From: Vreelandella stevensii S18214
GTDB lineage: Bacteria; Pseudomonadota; Gammaproteobacteria; Pseudomonadales; Halomonadaceae
DNA length: 64,000 nt
Assembly (NCBI RefSeq): GCF_000275725.1
Contig: NZ_AJTS01000051.1
Location: 1-64,000, forward strand
Reading direction: 5' to 3'
The position numbers were made by a program, and so were the translations under genes. Shown in pieces: positions 1-9,748 of this stretch (its first letter is position 1; every line of letters starts with the position of its first letter). The notes beneath the pieces were generated by a model. That model was not told where the DNA came from. It ran no database searches and saw nothing but the letters and a program-made list of their open reading frames with translations.

Positions 1-4
1 AGCC

Positions 5-1066
5 ATGAAGCAGACCAAGACCCTCAAGGTTCGAGTGAAGGACAAACACGCCGCCGAGCTTAACCGCATGGCCCGCAGCGTGAATTTTGTTTGGAACTAC
101 CTCAACGAACTGTCTTCCCGAGCCATTCGGGAGAAAGGTCTGTTTCTGTCTGCCTACGACATGCACCCCTATACCAAGGGTGCTGGCAAGGACCTCGGCC
201 TGCACAGCCAAACGCTGCAATGCATCGCTGCTGAATACGTTGCCCGCCGCAAGCAGTTCAAAAAGCCCCGCTTGAATTGGCGCAAGTCCGGCGGTGTACG
301 CCGCTCACTTGGCTGGATTCCGGTCAATACCGGCGCGGCCAAGTGGAAGAACGGGCAGGTATTTCACAACGGCACCTACTTCAAGGTGTGGGATAGCTAC
401 GGCCTGTCGACATACAAGTTCCGTGCCGGCAGTTTCAACGAAGATAGCCGGGGCCGGTGGTATTTCAATGTTGCGGTCGAGGTGGACGTGCAGCCGACGC
501 TTGGGCAGGGCGCCGTTGGCATCGACCTTGGGCTCAAGGATGTGGCCACCTGTAGCGATGGAGGAAGGCTGGAAAACAGCCGCTTCTACCGCCGCATGGA
601 AGACCAGTTGGCGACAGCCCAACGTGCCCGCAACAAGCGGCGGGTAAAAGCTATTCACGCCAAGATCAAGAACCGTCGCCAGGACGCGCAGCACAAGTTT
701 TCCCGGAAACTCGTCAACCAGTACGGCGAAATCGTCGTGGGCGATGTTTCCTCAACCAGGCTCGCGAAGACCAGGATGGCCAAAAGCGTCTACGACGCTG
801 GCTGGTCACAACTGAAAACGATGCTGGAATATAAATGCGCTCACGCAGGCATCGTCTTCAAGGTCGTTCGCGAAACCAACACCACCCGCGCCTGTTCGTC
901 GTGCGGCTCGCTTAGCGGGCCGCAGGGCGTCAACGGGTTGCGAGTAAGGGTCTGGGAGTGCGTGGAGTGTGGTGTACTCCACGACCGGGACGTGAATGCG
1001 GCCCGGAATATCCTCAGCCTCGGGGCAGGACGTTGCCCTCAAGAAGTTGGAATCCCCGTCCTTTAG
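5..1066 (+). CDS. tnpB: TnpB-type RNA-guided nuclease of an IS200/IS605-group element
   Basis: TnpB proteins are RuvC-like nucleases guided by an RNA made from the element's right end. Visible here: N-terminal OrfB helix-turn-helix region, a RuvC-I Asp near residue 174 (GIDLGLK), a zinc ribbon (CSSCG ... CVECG) near residues 299-322, and the RuvC-III Asp near residue 329 (DRDVNAARN). The RuvC-II position, normally Glu in VVE-D, reads VVGDVSS (Gly at about 246), so the canonical Glu is absent; Glu275 further on (MLEYKC) could replace it. The stop codon lies inside the right-end hairpin. No TnpA transposase is in view, and the left end lies outside the window. The family call is secure; activity is not. 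Confidence 0.9.
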   Translation: MKQTKTLKVRVKDKHAAELNRMARSVNFVWNYLNELSSRAIREKGLFLSAYDMHPYTKGAGKDLGLHSQTLQCIAAEYVARRKQFKKPRLNWRKSGGVRRSLGWIPVNTGAAKWKNGQVFHNGTYFKVWDSYGLSTYKFRAGSFNEDSRGRWYFNVAVEVDVQPTLGQGAVGIDLGLKDVATCSDGGRLENSRFYRRMEDQLATAQRARNKRRVKAIHAKIKNRRQDAQHKFSRKLVNQYGEIVVGDVSSTRLAKTRMAKSVYDAGWSQLKTMLEYKCAHAGIVFKVVRETNTTRACSSCGSLSGPQGVNGLRVRVWECVECGVLHDRDVNAARNILSLGAGRCPQEVGIPVL

Positions 1067-1083
1067 GGCGGGGAGGACGTCAA
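1054..1083 (+). repeat. Right-end hairpin of the tnpB element and probable 3' part of its guide RNA
   Basis: An 8-bp stem (CCCCGTCC with GGGCGGGG, one G-T pair, loop TTTA) spans 1054-1073 and is followed by GGACGTCAA. This has the shape of IS200/IS605 right ends, where single-strand transposase binds and where the omega/re-RNA scaffold finishes. A similar end (GGAGGTCAA) closes the second tnpB element at 39656. By analogy the guide part would be read from the host bases just after 1083. Confidence 0.6.
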
Positions 1084-1221
1084 GCGCCGTGTTTTTGTTC
1101 CTGCGGTCATGGCGCTGCCTTCCGCGCCGCAATTGGGTAAGATGACGTTTGATTTGAACACGTTATCTCGACAGCCAGCGGCGGTTTCCATGCAGTGCCT
1201 CTCACCTTGTCACATCTTCAC

Positions 1222-2196
1222 ATGCCCACTCGGCCGTTGACGCCTTCCCCCGATCAGCGTCGGCGGGTTGCCTTTGTGCTGCTTCCCGGGTTTTCGTTAT
1301 TGGCCCATGCCAGCGCCATCGAGCCACTGCAGATGGCCAATCAGCTCAGTGGCCAGATGCTGTATCACACGCTGACGCTCAGCCTGGATGACGAGCCCGT
1401 GCGCAGTGCAGCGCAGCTTTCGCTGCTGGCCCAGCACTCGTTGGAAGCCGCTCTTGGGCCGCTGGACATGCTGCTGGTCTGTGCACCGACACCGCTACCC
1501 TACGTACTGCCCGCCAGGCTTCACGAGTGGCTGCGCGGTCATCAGGGCAGGGGCGTGGCGCTAGGCGGCCTGGCCGGGGGCACCGAAGTGCTGGCCCGCT
1601 GCGGGTTGCTGGAAGGCTATCGCGCGACGCTGCCCTGGCAGCGCTTCGACGCATTTGCCCAGGCGTACCCCCAGGTCACGCTTTCCCAGCAGCTGTTCGA
1701 GATCGACCGTGACCGTCTGACCTGCGCGGGCGGCACCGCCGCCATGGACATGATGCTGACGCTGATCGGCAAGCATCACGGCCCACGGCTGGCAGAGCAG
1801 GTCTCGGAGCAGTTCGTGTGCGATCGCATTCGCCTTGCCGATGAGCGCCAGCACGTCCCCCTGCGCCACCGCCTGGGCCACGCCCCACAAAGCCTGGTGG
1901 ATGCGGTCACGCTGATGGAAGCCAATATCGAAGAGCCGCTTTCGACCCTGGAACTGGCCGAACACCTGGGCATTTCCCGGCGTCAGTTGGAGCGGCTGTT
2001 CAAGAAGTTCCTGCAGGCGGTGCCCAGCCGTTATTATCTGGACTTGCGGCTGCAGGAAGCCCGCAAACAGCTCAGAGAGAGCGACCGTCCCGTGGGCGAC
2101 ATTGCCCTGATGACCGGTTTCTCCTCGGGCGCGCACTTTTCCACTGCCTACCGTAACCACTTTGGGATCACCCCGCGGGAAGAGCGGCTGGGGTAG
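1222..2196 (+). CDS. argR: ArgR/GlxA-type AraC-family regulator of arginine catabolism
   Basis: The N-terminal part (about residues 12-180) is a DJ-1/PfpI glutaminase-like sensor domain (VAFVLLPGFSLLAHASAIEPLQ). The C-terminal 100 residues form an AraC-type double helix-turn-helix (LSTLELAEHLGISRRQLERLFK ... IALMTGFSSGAHFSTAYRNHFG). This architecture matches Pseudomonas ArgR, which activates arginine uptake and the succinyltransferase pathway. It sits about 100 bases ahead of astC in the same direction, so regulation of the following operon is the natural inference. An in-frame GTG at 1195 could also start it; neither start has a clear ribosome site. The binding site was not identified. Confidence 0.82.
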   Translation: MPTRPLTPSPDQRRRVAFVLLPGFSLLAHASAIEPLQMANQLSGQMLYHTLTLSLDDEPVRSAAQLSLLAQHSLEAALGPLDMLLVCAPTPLPYVLPARLHEWLRGHQGRGVALGGLAGGTEVLARCGLLEGYRATLPWQRFDAFAQAYPQVTLSQQLFEIDRDRLTCAGGTAAMDMMLTLIGKHHGPRLAEQVSEQFVCDRIRLADERQHVPLRHRLGHAPQSLVDAVTLMEANIEEPLSTLELAEHLGISRRQLERLFKKFLQAVPSRYYLDLRLQEARKQLRESDRPVGDIALMTGFSSGAHFSTAYRNHFGITPREERLG

Positions 2197-2296
2197 GCGC
2201 AGCTTTTCATAATTTAGCGTCCCAATCGTGAAAGCAGGGCGGCCACCGCCCCTCGTATACTGATGTCATCGCTGACTCCACCGGAGGATTTGTTTC

Positions 2297-3511
2297 ATGA
2301 GCCACACCCCAAGTCGCCAGGATTTCGACCACTACATGATGCCCAACTACTCACCGCAACAGAGCATTCCGGTGCGTGGTGAAGGCAGCCGCCTGTGGGA
2401 TCAGCAAGGCCGTGAATACATCGATTTTGCCGGGGGGATTGCGGTGAACTCGCTGGGCCACTGCCACCCGGTACTGGTCAATGCGCTGAAAGAGCAGGGC
2501 GAAAAGCTCTGGCACTTGTCCAACGTGTTCACCAACGAGTCTGCGCTCAAGCTGGCCAGGACGCTCACCGAGCGCACCTTCGCCGACAAGGTATTCCTGT
2601 GCTCTTCCGGCGGTGAAGCCAACGAGGCGGCGCTGAAGCTGGCGCGCCGCTGGGCGGTGGATCACCACGGCGAGCACAAGGACAAGATCATCTCGTTCTA
2701 CCAGTCGTTCCATGGCCGCACCTTCTTCACCGTGAGCGTGGGCGGGCAGCCAAAATACTCCCAGGGCTTTGGCCCGGTGCCCGGCGGCATTCTGCACGCC
2801 AACTTCAACGACCTGGAGAGCGTGCGCAAGCTGGTGGGCGATGACACCTGCGCCATCATGGTCGAGCCCATGCAGGGGGAGGGCGGCATCGTGCCTGCCA
2901 CCCAGGAGTTCCTGCAGGGCCTGCGCGATCTGTGCGACGAGCACAGCGCGCTGCTGATTTTCGATGAAGTGCAAACCGGCGTGGGCCGCAGCGGCGAGCT
3001 GTACGCCTACAAGAACTTCGGTATCACTCCGGACATTCTCACCAGCGCCAAATCGCTGGGCGGTGGCTTCCCGATCGGCGCCACCTTGACCACCGACGCC
3101 ATTGCCAAGTCGCTGGTGATCGGTACCCATGGCTCCACTTACGGCGGCAACGCGCTGGCATCGGCGGTGGCCCTGGCGGCGGTCGAGTTCATCGACACCC
3201 CCGAAGTGCTGCAAGGGGTCAAGCAGCGTCACGACCTGTTCCGTGAGCACCTGGAAACCATCAACCGCAAGCACGGCGTGTTCAAGGAAATCCGCGGCAT
3301 GGGCCTGTTGATGGGCGCACAGATGTCCGATGCCTTCGAAGGTCGCGCCAAGGATATCCTGCCGCTGGCCATGGAAGAGGGCGTGATGGCGCTGATCGCA
3401 GGTCCCAATGTGCTGCGCATGGCGCCGTCGCTGGTGATCCCCGAGGCCGACATCGCCGAAGGCATGGCGCGTCTCGAACGAGCCATCGAGCGCCTTGTTG
3501 CCAGCGCATGA
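2297..3511 (+). CDS. astC: Succinylornithine/acetylornithine aminotransferase
   Basis: Class III PLP-dependent aminotransferase of 404 residues, the usual length. It moves the amino group of N2-succinylornithine to 2-oxoglutarate, giving succinylglutamate semialdehyde, the third AST step; the family also acts on acetylornithine. The PLP lysine is K252 in TSAKSLGGG, preceded by the [13 protein letters not shown] motif. The start is backed by GGAGG upstream of ATG. It is the first gene of the run and is followed 35 bases later by aruF. The short gaps and coupled starts after it suggest one transcript. The family call is certain; choice of AstC over ArgD rests on the neighbours. Confidence 0.93.
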   Translation: MSHTPSRQDFDHYMMPNYSPQQSIPVRGEGSRLWDQQGREYIDFAGGIAVNSLGHCHPVLVNALKEQGEKLWHLSNVFTNESALKLARTLTERTFADKVFLCSSGGEANEAALKLARRWAVDHHGEHKDKIISFYQSFHGRTFFTVSVGGQPKYSQGFGPVPGGILHANFNDLESVRKLVGDDTCAIMVEPMQGEGGIVPATQEFLQGLRDLCDEHSALLIFDEVQTGVGRSGELYAYKNFGITPDILTSAKSLGGGFPIGATLTTDAIAKSLVIGTHGSTYGGNALASAVALAAVEFIDTPEVLQGVKQRHDLFREHLETINRKHGVFKEIRGMGLLMGAQMSDAFEGRAKDILPLAMEEGVMALIAGPNVLRMAPSLVIPEADIAEGMARLERAIERLVASA

Positions 3512-3546
3512 GCAGGCCGCAAGCGTTACCAGAAGGAGCGTTGAGC

Positions 3547-4611
3547 ATGCTGGTTATCCGTCCGGTCACCCTGGCCGACCTGCCTGCCCTGGAACAGCTG
3601 GCCGAGCACGCCGTTCCTCGGCTGACCAACCTGCCCGCCAACCGAGAGCGGTTAGAGGAGCGCATCCTGCGCTCCCAGGAGGCGTTTGGCAGCGAGGTCG
3701 ATTTTCCGGGTAACGAGCAGTACATGTTCGTGCTGGCGGACGATCATCGTCATGAAGTGCTCGGTACCGCCACCATCCGCGCCCAGGCGGGGGCCGCCGA
3801 GGCCTATTACACCTACCGCCAGGAGACGCTGATCCACGCCTCGCAGCAGCTCAACGTGCGCCGGGAAGTACAGACCCTGGCGCTGTCCCACGAAGTCTCG
3901 GACGCCACGCTGCTCTGTGCGCTGTCGCTCAACCCGCGTTACAAGGGCACCAGCGCCGAGAGCCTGCTGCGGCGGGCGCGGCTGATGTTCATTGCCCAGT
4001 ACCCGGAGCGCTTCTCGCGGATTCTCGCCGTGGCGTTTCCGGGGTACCTGGATCGCCAGAATGAATCGCCCTTCTGGGAGAGCGTGGGCCGCCACTTCTT
4101 TGCCCGCGGCTTCCAGGAGATGAACCACATGGCCGGGGTGCGCTCGAAAAGCTTCATTGCCGAGGTGATGCCCCAGTTTCCGCTCTACCTGCCGCTATTG
4201 ACGCCGCCTGCCAGGGCAGCCATAGGCCGTGAACATCCGGCCCATGAAGCAGCGCTGGCGGAAATGCTGGCGGAAGGCTTTGTCCGTTCCCGGCATGTGG
4301 ATATTTTCGATGCCGGGCCCATCGTCAAGGCCGAGCGCGAACGGCTGGAAACCTGTCGTCGTGCTGCCTGGCACCCGGTGCGGGTGCGCCCGGAGCATGC
4401 CTTGCCGGATGCCGAACCGGCGATGATCGCCAACCAGACGCTGAGCGATTTTCGCTGCATCGTGGCGCGCTATGCGCTTTCGCCCACCGGACAGCTGGTG
4501 CTTTCCCCGCAGCATGCGCAGCGCCTGGGGGTGGAAGAGGGGCGCGCCGTATTGGCGGCACCGTTAGCCCTGCCCAGCGCCGTCGATGCGCTCGATGAAG
4601 GAGAGATGTAA
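3547..4611 (+). CDS. aruF: Arginine N-succinyltransferase, alpha subunit
   Basis: First subunit of the arginine/ornithine N-succinyltransferase, which transfers succinyl from succinyl-CoA to the alpha-amino group of arginine, the entry step of the AST pathway. The N terminus (MLVIRPVTLADLPALEQLA) and motifs such as SLNPRYKG and the segment around NHMAGVRSKSFIAEV match the AstA family. A longer reading from 3508 overlaps astC, but AAGGAG ahead of 3547 and the homologous N terminus of the next gene support 3547. Having two consecutive AstA paralogues is the Pseudomonas heterodimer arrangement, unlike the single AstA of E. coli. Confidence 0.9.
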   Translation: MLVIRPVTLADLPALEQLAEHAVPRLTNLPANRERLEERILRSQEAFGSEVDFPGNEQYMFVLADDHRHEVLGTATIRAQAGAAEAYYTYRQETLIHASQQLNVRREVQTLALSHEVSDATLLCALSLNPRYKGTSAESLLRRARLMFIAQYPERFSRILAVAFPGYLDRQNESPFWESVGRHFFARGFQEMNHMAGVRSKSFIAEVMPQFPLYLPLLTPPARAAIGREHPAHEAALAEMLAEGFVRSRHVDIFDAGPIVKAERERLETCRRAAWHPVRVRPEHALPDAEPAMIANQTLSDFRCIVARYALSPTGQLVLSPQHAQRLGVEEGRAVLAAPLALPSAVDALDEGEM

Positions 4612-5642
4612 TGCGCATTCGCCCCATTGCCCGTGATGATCTGGATGGGCTCCAGGCGCTGGCGCAGCAGGCAGGCGTTGGCTTTACCTCGCTGCCGGAT
4701 AACCGTGAGTTCCTGGCGGGCAAGATCGACGCCGCCGCCCGTGCGTTCGAAGAGCGCACGCCAGTGGACGACCGGCTCTACTTTTTTGTACTGGAAGATG
4801 AGTCCAACGGCGAGCTGGCAGGCTGCTGCGCCATTGAAGGTCAGGTGGGGCGCGAGGTGCCGTTCTACAACTACCGGCTTGGCACCCTGGCCCACTCTTC
4901 GGTACAGCTCGACCTGCATCGCACCATCGACACGCTGTTTTTGAGCTCGGACCATACCGGCGATGCCGAGGTGTGCTCGCTGTTCCTGCGCCCGGAGTAC
5001 CGGGGGGAGGCCAACAAGCATTTGCGCAACGGTGCGCTGCTTTCCAAGGCGCGCTGGCTGTTCATGGCTCAGTTCCGCGACCGTTTTCCCGAGAAGGTGC
5101 TCGCCGAAATGCGCGGCGTGTTCGATGAAAACAACGTCAGCCCGTTCTGGCAAAGCCTGGGCAAGCACTTCTTCCCCATGGATTTCAGCGAGGCAGACCG
5201 GCTGACTGGCCTGGGGCAGAAAAGCTTCATTGGCGAGCTGATGCCCAAGTTTCCCATTTACACCACGTTCATGTCGGAAGAGGCGCGGGCCTGTATTGGT
5301 CAGGTACATCGCCACACCCGCCCGGCGCTGGAGATGCTCAAGAAAGAGGGGCTGCGCTGGGAAGGCTACATCGACATCTTCGACGGCGGCCCCACGGTGG
5401 AAGCCTATATCGATGATGTGCGGGCGATCCGCAATTCACGCTGCTATCAGGTGGAGGTGTCGCCCGACGCTGCCGCAGAAAGCGTCAGCCGCTGGCTGGC
5501 GGCCACCACTCAGATGCAGCACTTTACCGCTGGCTGGATTGGCCGAGGCCCCGCCGACGAAAGCACCGTCGTCCTGACCCCTCAGGAGGCCGAGCGGCTG
5601 GGCGTCGCCACGGGCGACACGCTGCGTCTGCTGGAAACCTGA
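4611..5642 (+). CDS. aruG: Arginine N-succinyltransferase, beta subunit
   Basis: Paralogue of the preceding gene (compare MRIRPIARDDLDGLQALAQQ with MLVIRPVTLADLPALEQLA) and the second half of the AruFG heterodimer. Family signatures include SLFLRPEYRGEANKHLRNGALLS collectively, GLGQKSFIGELMPKFPIY and YIDIFDGGPTVEA. Its ATG shares one base with the aruF stop (TAATG), so the two chains are probably made by coupled translation in equal amounts, as expected for a heterodimer. It is 343 residues long, typical of the family. Confidence 0.92.
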   Translation: MRIRPIARDDLDGLQALAQQAGVGFTSLPDNREFLAGKIDAAARAFEERTPVDDRLYFFVLEDESNGELAGCCAIEGQVGREVPFYNYRLGTLAHSSVQLDLHRTIDTLFLSSDHTGDAEVCSLFLRPEYRGEANKHLRNGALLSKARWLFMAQFRDRFPEKVLAEMRGVFDENNVSPFWQSLGKHFFPMDFSEADRLTGLGQKSFIGELMPKFPIYTTFMSEEARACIGQVHRHTRPALEMLKKEGLRWEGYIDIFDGGPTVEAYIDDVRAIRNSRCYQVEVSPDAAAESVSRWLAATTQMQHFTAGWIGRGPADESTVVLTPQEAERLGVATGDTLRLLET

Positions 5643-5686
5643 TCTGCCCACATACCCGACTACCCGGCTCAGCAAAGGAGAGCGTC

Positions 5687-7189
5687 ATGCATAACCCGAA
5701 CGCACGCACCCCGCGTATGCCCGCCCAACAGCAGCAGTTGATCGATGGGGCCTGGGTGGTCGGCGAGGCCGCCCCCGTGACCAAGCACGACCCCGTGGCA
5801 GGCACGCTGCTCTGGCAAGGCGCTTCGGCGTCGCAGCCCCAGGTGGGGCGGGCAGTCGAGGCCGCCAGGGCCGCCTTCCCCGGTTGGGCGCGCACTCCCT
5901 TTGCCGAGCGTCAGGCGCTGGTGGAGCGGTTCGTCGAGGTGCTCAAGGCGCGCCAGGAAGACCTGGCCGTGGCGATTGCCGCAGAAACCGGCAAGCCGCT
6001 ATGGGAAGCGCGTACCGAAGTCGGAGCCATGGTGGGCAAGGTGGCGCTCTCCATCAAGGCGTACCACGAGCGCACCGGCGAACGTGAAAAAGAGGTGGGT
6101 ACCGCCAGGGCGGTCCTGCGCCATCGGCCCCACGGGGTAATGGCCGTATTCGGCCCCTATAACTTCCCTGGGCACCTGCCCAACGGCCACATGGTGCCCG
6201 CGCTGTTGGCGGGTAACACGGTGGTGTTCAAGCCCAGCGACCAGACCCCGCTCACCGCGGATTTGACCCTGCAGTGCTGGCTGGAAGCCGGCTTGCCCGC
6301 CGGGGTGATCAACCTGGTACAAGGCGGTGTGGCCGTGGGGCAGGCGCTCTCTGCCCACCCGGGTATCGATGGCTTGCTGTTTACCGGCAGCGCCAAAGTG
6401 GGCGGCCTGTTGCAGCAGCAGTTTGCCGGGCAGCTGGATAAAATCCTCGCGCTGGAGCTGGGGGGCAACAACCCGCTGGTGGTCAAGGAGGTGGATGACC
6501 AGCGCGCAGCCGTCCTGACCATTTTGCAGTCGGCGTTTCTTTCCGGCGGCCAGCGCTGCACCTGCGCCCGTCGTCTGATGATTCCCCAGGGGGAGGCGGG
6601 AGATCGTCTCATCGACGCGCTCTCAGAGGCGATTGCCAAACTGCACGTGGCCGGGCAGTTCGACGAGGAGCCCGCGCCGTTCTATGGCGGCCTGGTGAGC
6701 GTGGCCGCGGCCGATGGCCTGCTCAAGGCGCAGGACGAACTGGAAGCCATGGGCGGCACGGTGATCAACCGTATGCAGCGCCTGGCAGAGAACACCAGCC
6801 TGCTCAGCCCCGCGCTGATCGACGTGACCGGCCTGGAGGTGCCCGATGAAGAGCACTTTGGCCCGCTGCTGAAAATCCATCGCTATGCCGATTGGGACGA
6901 GGCGCTGGCACTGGCCAACGACACCCGCTATGGCCTTTCGGCGGGGCTGATCGGTGGCGAACCGGCGGATTGGGACGACTTCCTGCTGCGTATTCGCGCA
7001 GGCATCGTGAACTGGAACCGCCAGACCACGGGGGCATCGGGGGACGCGCCCTTCGGCGGCGTAGGCGATAGCGGCAATCACCGCCCCAGCGCTTTTTATG
7101 CCGCCGACTACTGCGCCTACCCCGTTGCCTCCATGGAAGCCGACAGTCTGGAAATGCCCGAAACCCTGCCACCGGGAGTCACCCTATGA
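5687..7189 (+). CDS. astD: N-succinylglutamate 5-semialdehyde dehydrogenase
   Basis: Aldehyde dehydrogenase superfamily, 500 residues. Oxidises succinylglutamate semialdehyde to succinylglutamate with NAD, the fourth AST step. Visible: the NAD-binding segment [13 protein letters not shown], the general-base Glu in LELGGNNP, and the catalytic Cys near residue 291 in GGQRCTC. A strong ribosome site (AAAGGAG) lies 8 bases before the ATG. It ends in an ATGA overlap with astB. The position between the succinyltransferase and the dihydrolase separates it from other dehydrogenases of the superfamily. Confidence 0.94.
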   Translation: MHNPNARTPRMPAQQQQLIDGAWVVGEAAPVTKHDPVAGTLLWQGASASQPQVGRAVEAARAAFPGWARTPFAERQALVERFVEVLKARQEDLAVAIAAETGKPLWEARTEVGAMVGKVALSIKAYHERTGEREKEVGTARAVLRHRPHGVMAVFGPYNFPGHLPNGHMVPALLAGNTVVFKPSDQTPLTADLTLQCWLEAGLPAGVINLVQGGVAVGQALSAHPGIDGLLFTGSAKVGGLLQQQFAGQLDKILALELGGNNPLVVKEVDDQRAAVLTILQSAFLSGGQRCTCARRLMIPQGEAGDRLIDALSEAIAKLHVAGQFDEEPAPFYGGLVSVAAADGLLKAQDELEAMGGTVINRMQRLAENTSLLSPALIDVTGLEVPDEEHFGPLLKIHRYADWDEALALANDTRYGLSAGLIGGEPADWDDFLLRIRAGIVNWNRQTTGASGDAPFGGVGDSGNHRPSAFYAADYCAYPVASMEADSLEMPETLPPGVTL

Positions 7190-8535
7190 GCGTTCACAGC
7201 ATTCGGGAAGTCAACTTCGACGGTCTGGTCGGGCTTACCCACAACTACTCGGGACTGGCCCACGGTAATGTGGCCTCCATGAGCCACGGGGGCCTGGTTT
7301 CCAACCCCCGAGAGGGCGCGCTGCAGGGGCTGGCCAAGATGAAGTCGCTGATGGACGCAGGCTACGCCCAGGGTGTTCTGCCCCCGCAGCAGCGGCCGGA
7401 CCTGGGCGCGCTGCGCGACTTGGGCTTCAGCGGCAGCAACCGCGAGATCCTCGCTCGAGCGGCGCAGCAAGCGCCACAGCTGCTGCGGGCGGTGTGCTCG
7501 GCTTCCAGCATGTGGACCGCCAACGCGGGCACCATTACGCCTGGCGTGGATGCGCCGGATGGTCGGGTACACTTTACCCCGGCCAACCTGCAGTCGAGCT
7601 TCCACCGCTACCTGGAGCCGCGCACCACGGGGCGCGTACTCCAGGCGATTTTCCGCGATGAGCAGCACTTCGCCCACCACCCGGTGCTGCCCGCCACTCC
7701 CGCGTTTTCCGATGAAGGGGCGGCTAACCATACCCGGTTGTGCGGTGAGTACGGCGAGCCCGGCGTGCACCTGTTCGTGTATGGTCGCCAGGCGTTTGGC
7801 GGCGGGCGCAGCGAGCCCAAGCGCTATCCCGCCCGGCAAACGCTGGAAGCCAGCCAGGCGGTGGCTCGCCAGCACGGGCTAAGCGACGCCCAGACCGTGT
7901 TCGCCCAGCAGCACCCGGAGGCCATCGATGCGGGCGTGTTCCACAACGATGTGATTGCCGTGGGCAACGGCCCGGTGCTGCTCTACCACGAAATGGCGTT
8001 TCTGGACGAGGCGCGGACCCTGGACGAGCTACGCGCCAAAATGAGTACGCCGCTGATTCCCATTCGGGTCTCGGCGGAAGCGGTGAGCATGGAAGACGCG
8101 GTGGCGTCGTACCTGTTCAACTCCCAGCTGCTTTCCAACCCGGATGGCACCATGACCCTGGTGGTGCCCAGCGAGTGTCAGGAGCGGGAGGCCGTGTGGC
8201 GCACGCTGCAGGACTTCATCCTGGCAGGCAATAACCCCATTGGCGAAGTGATCGTCAAGGACGTGAAGCAGAGCATGCGCAACGGCGGCGGCCCCGCCTG
8301 CCTGCGCCTGCGCGTGGTGCTCAGCGACGCCGAGCGCGCAGCCCTCAGCGGCCGCGTGCTGCTCGACGATGCGCTCTATAACGACCTCACCGCCTGGGTG
8401 AGCCGCCACTACCGCGACCGCCTCGCCACCGACGACCTGGCCGACCCGCAGCTCGTCACGGAAGTCCTCACCGCGCTGGATGAGCTGACGCAGCTGCTGA
8501 ACATTGGCTCGGTGTATCCGTTTCAACAGGGGTAA
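7186..8535 (+). CDS. astB: N-succinylarginine dihydrolase
   Basis: Amidinotransferase-superfamily enzyme (449 residues) that hydrolyses succinylarginine to succinylornithine, CO2 and two ammonia, so it is the nitrogen-releasing step. Typical features are the N terminus [18 protein letters not shown], the [11 protein letters not shown] segment, the H-N-D cluster in [11 protein letters not shown], and the C-terminal [11 protein letters not shown] loop with the catalytic Cys. It begins inside the astD stop (ATGA). The operon apparently ends here: the expected astE (succinylglutamate desuccinylase) does not follow, and no homologue is in the window. Confidence 0.94.
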   Translation: MSVHSIREVNFDGLVGLTHNYSGLAHGNVASMSHGGLVSNPREGALQGLAKMKSLMDAGYAQGVLPPQQRPDLGALRDLGFSGSNREILARAAQQAPQLLRAVCSASSMWTANAGTITPGVDAPDGRVHFTPANLQSSFHRYLEPRTTGRVLQAIFRDEQHFAHHPVLPATPAFSDEGAANHTRLCGEYGEPGVHLFVYGRQAFGGGRSEPKRYPARQTLEASQAVARQHGLSDAQTVFAQQHPEAIDAGVFHNDVIAVGNGPVLLYHEMAFLDEARTLDELRAKMSTPLIPIRVSAEAVSMEDAVASYLFNSQLLSNPDGTMTLVVPSECQEREAVWRTLQDFILAGNNPIGEVIVKDVKQSMRNGGGPACLRLRVVLSDAERAALSGRVLLDDALYNDLTAWVSRHYRDRLATDDLADPQLVTEVLTALDELTQLLNIGSVYPFQQG

Positions 8536-8553
8536 GCGCCCTGCCACACAGCC

Positions 8554-8576
8554 CATCATGAGATTCTCTCATGATG
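8554..8576. terminator. 10-bp perfect inverted repeat after astB
   Basis: CATCATGAGA and TCTCATGATG pair perfectly around a TTC loop, 18 bases after the astB stop. It may end the ast transcript, but the stem is AT-rich and no T-run follows. An operator role for mesX is an alternative. The rest of 8577-8745 shows nothing I can name. Confidence 0.4.
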
Positions 8577-8745
8577 AGTTGAATTAATGTCGCTTTTCAT
8601 TCATGTGGTGGTCTGGCATAAAGAACACATCCTCTTCGATGACGTGGCGCTAACGCCCGTGTATCGAAACGTCACATATGGCATCGAGCGCTGAGCTGCA
8701 TTGCGGCGCCGTCGCCAATCTCGACCAACAGGGTGTTTGTTCGCG

Positions 8746-9723
8746 ATGAGCTACGACTTTACCTTCGATATCAAGAGCGTCCGGTTCGACGAAAACTACC
8801 GTCCTGCCGAGAGCACGCGTACCACGACCAACTTCGCCAATCTGGCGAGAGGCGAGCGCTGCCAGGAAAACCTGCGCAATGCGCTGACCATGATCAACAA
8901 CCGCTTCAATACCCTGGCGCATTGGGATAACCCCAGGGCAGATCGCTACGCCGTCGAGCTGGATATCATCACCGGCGAGCTGAACATGGCAAACGCGAGC
9001 GATGCCTTCCCCGCGATTGAAATGCTGAAGACGACCATCATCGATCAGCATCTCGACAAGCGCATCGAGGGCATGATGGGGAACAATTTCTCTTCCTATG
9101 TTCGCGACTACGACTTCAGCGTGTGGCTAGCCGAGCACAATCAGGGGCGCTCGGAGTTTGGCATCCCGGAAGGGTTTGGCGACCTGCATGGCAAGCTGTT
9201 CAAGCGTTTCATTCATTCCGACGCCTACCGCGCATCGTTCAGCAAGGCGCCGGTCATCTGCCTGAGCGTGTCCCACAGCAAGGTGTATCGTCAGACGGAA
9301 AATCGCCACCCCGTGCTGGGCGTCGAGTACGTCAACGACGAGCCGTCGCTCACGGATTTCTACTTCGCCAAGATGGGCCTGCAGGTGCGCTACTTCATGC
9401 CGCCCCATAGCGTGGCGCCATTGGCGTTCTATTTCTCCGGCGACCTGCTGGCCGATTACACCGACCTCGAACTGATCAGCGCCATCAGCACCATGGAGAC
9501 GTTTCAGAAGATTTACCGCCCCGAGATCTATAACGCCAACTCGGCGGCAGGCAAGCTCTATCAGCCTAGCCTGAAGCACCAGGACTACTCGCTGACACGC
9601 ATCGTGTACGACCGTGAAGAGCGCAGCCAACTGGCCATCGAGCAGGGGCGCTTTACCGAGCAGTATTTCATCAAGCCCTTCCGCCAAATACTCGACAAGT
9701 GGTCGGCCGATTACGCCCTTTGA
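8746..9723 (+). CDS. mesX: MesX (DUF1852), partner of the core methionine synthase MesD
   Basis: A 325-residue protein recognised as the DUF1852 family (MSYDFTFDIKSVRFDENYRPAESTR at its start, split here as a family signature). DUF1852 has been named MesX and is required with the MetE-like core protein MesD for an oxygen-dependent, folate-independent methionine synthase. Its biochemical role is not fixed. A reading frame from 8701 exists, but the conserved N terminus begins at 8746. mesD follows after 25 bases in the same direction, so the two are almost surely co-transcribed. Confidence 0.85.
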   Translation: MSYDFTFDIKSVRFDENYRPAESTRTTTNFANLARGERCQENLRNALTMINNRFNTLAHWDNPRADRYAVELDIITGELNMANASDAFPAIEMLKTTIIDQHLDKRIEGMMGNNFSSYVRDYDFSVWLAEHNQGRSEFGIPEGFGDLHGKLFKRFIHSDAYRASFSKAPVICLSVSHSKVYRQTENRHPVLGVEYVNDEPSLTDFYFAKMGLQVRYFMPPHSVAPLAFYFSGDLLADYTDLELISAISTMETFQKIYRPEIYNANSAAGKLYQPSLKHQDYSLTRIVYDREERSQLAIEQGRFTEQYFIKPFRQILDKWSADYAL

Positions 9724-9748
9724 TCCCTCATCATGAAGGTTATTTCTT

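Noticed and set aside
8577-8745. Possible cobalamin or SAM riboswitch before mesX
   Set aside because: None of the conserved boxes could be found.
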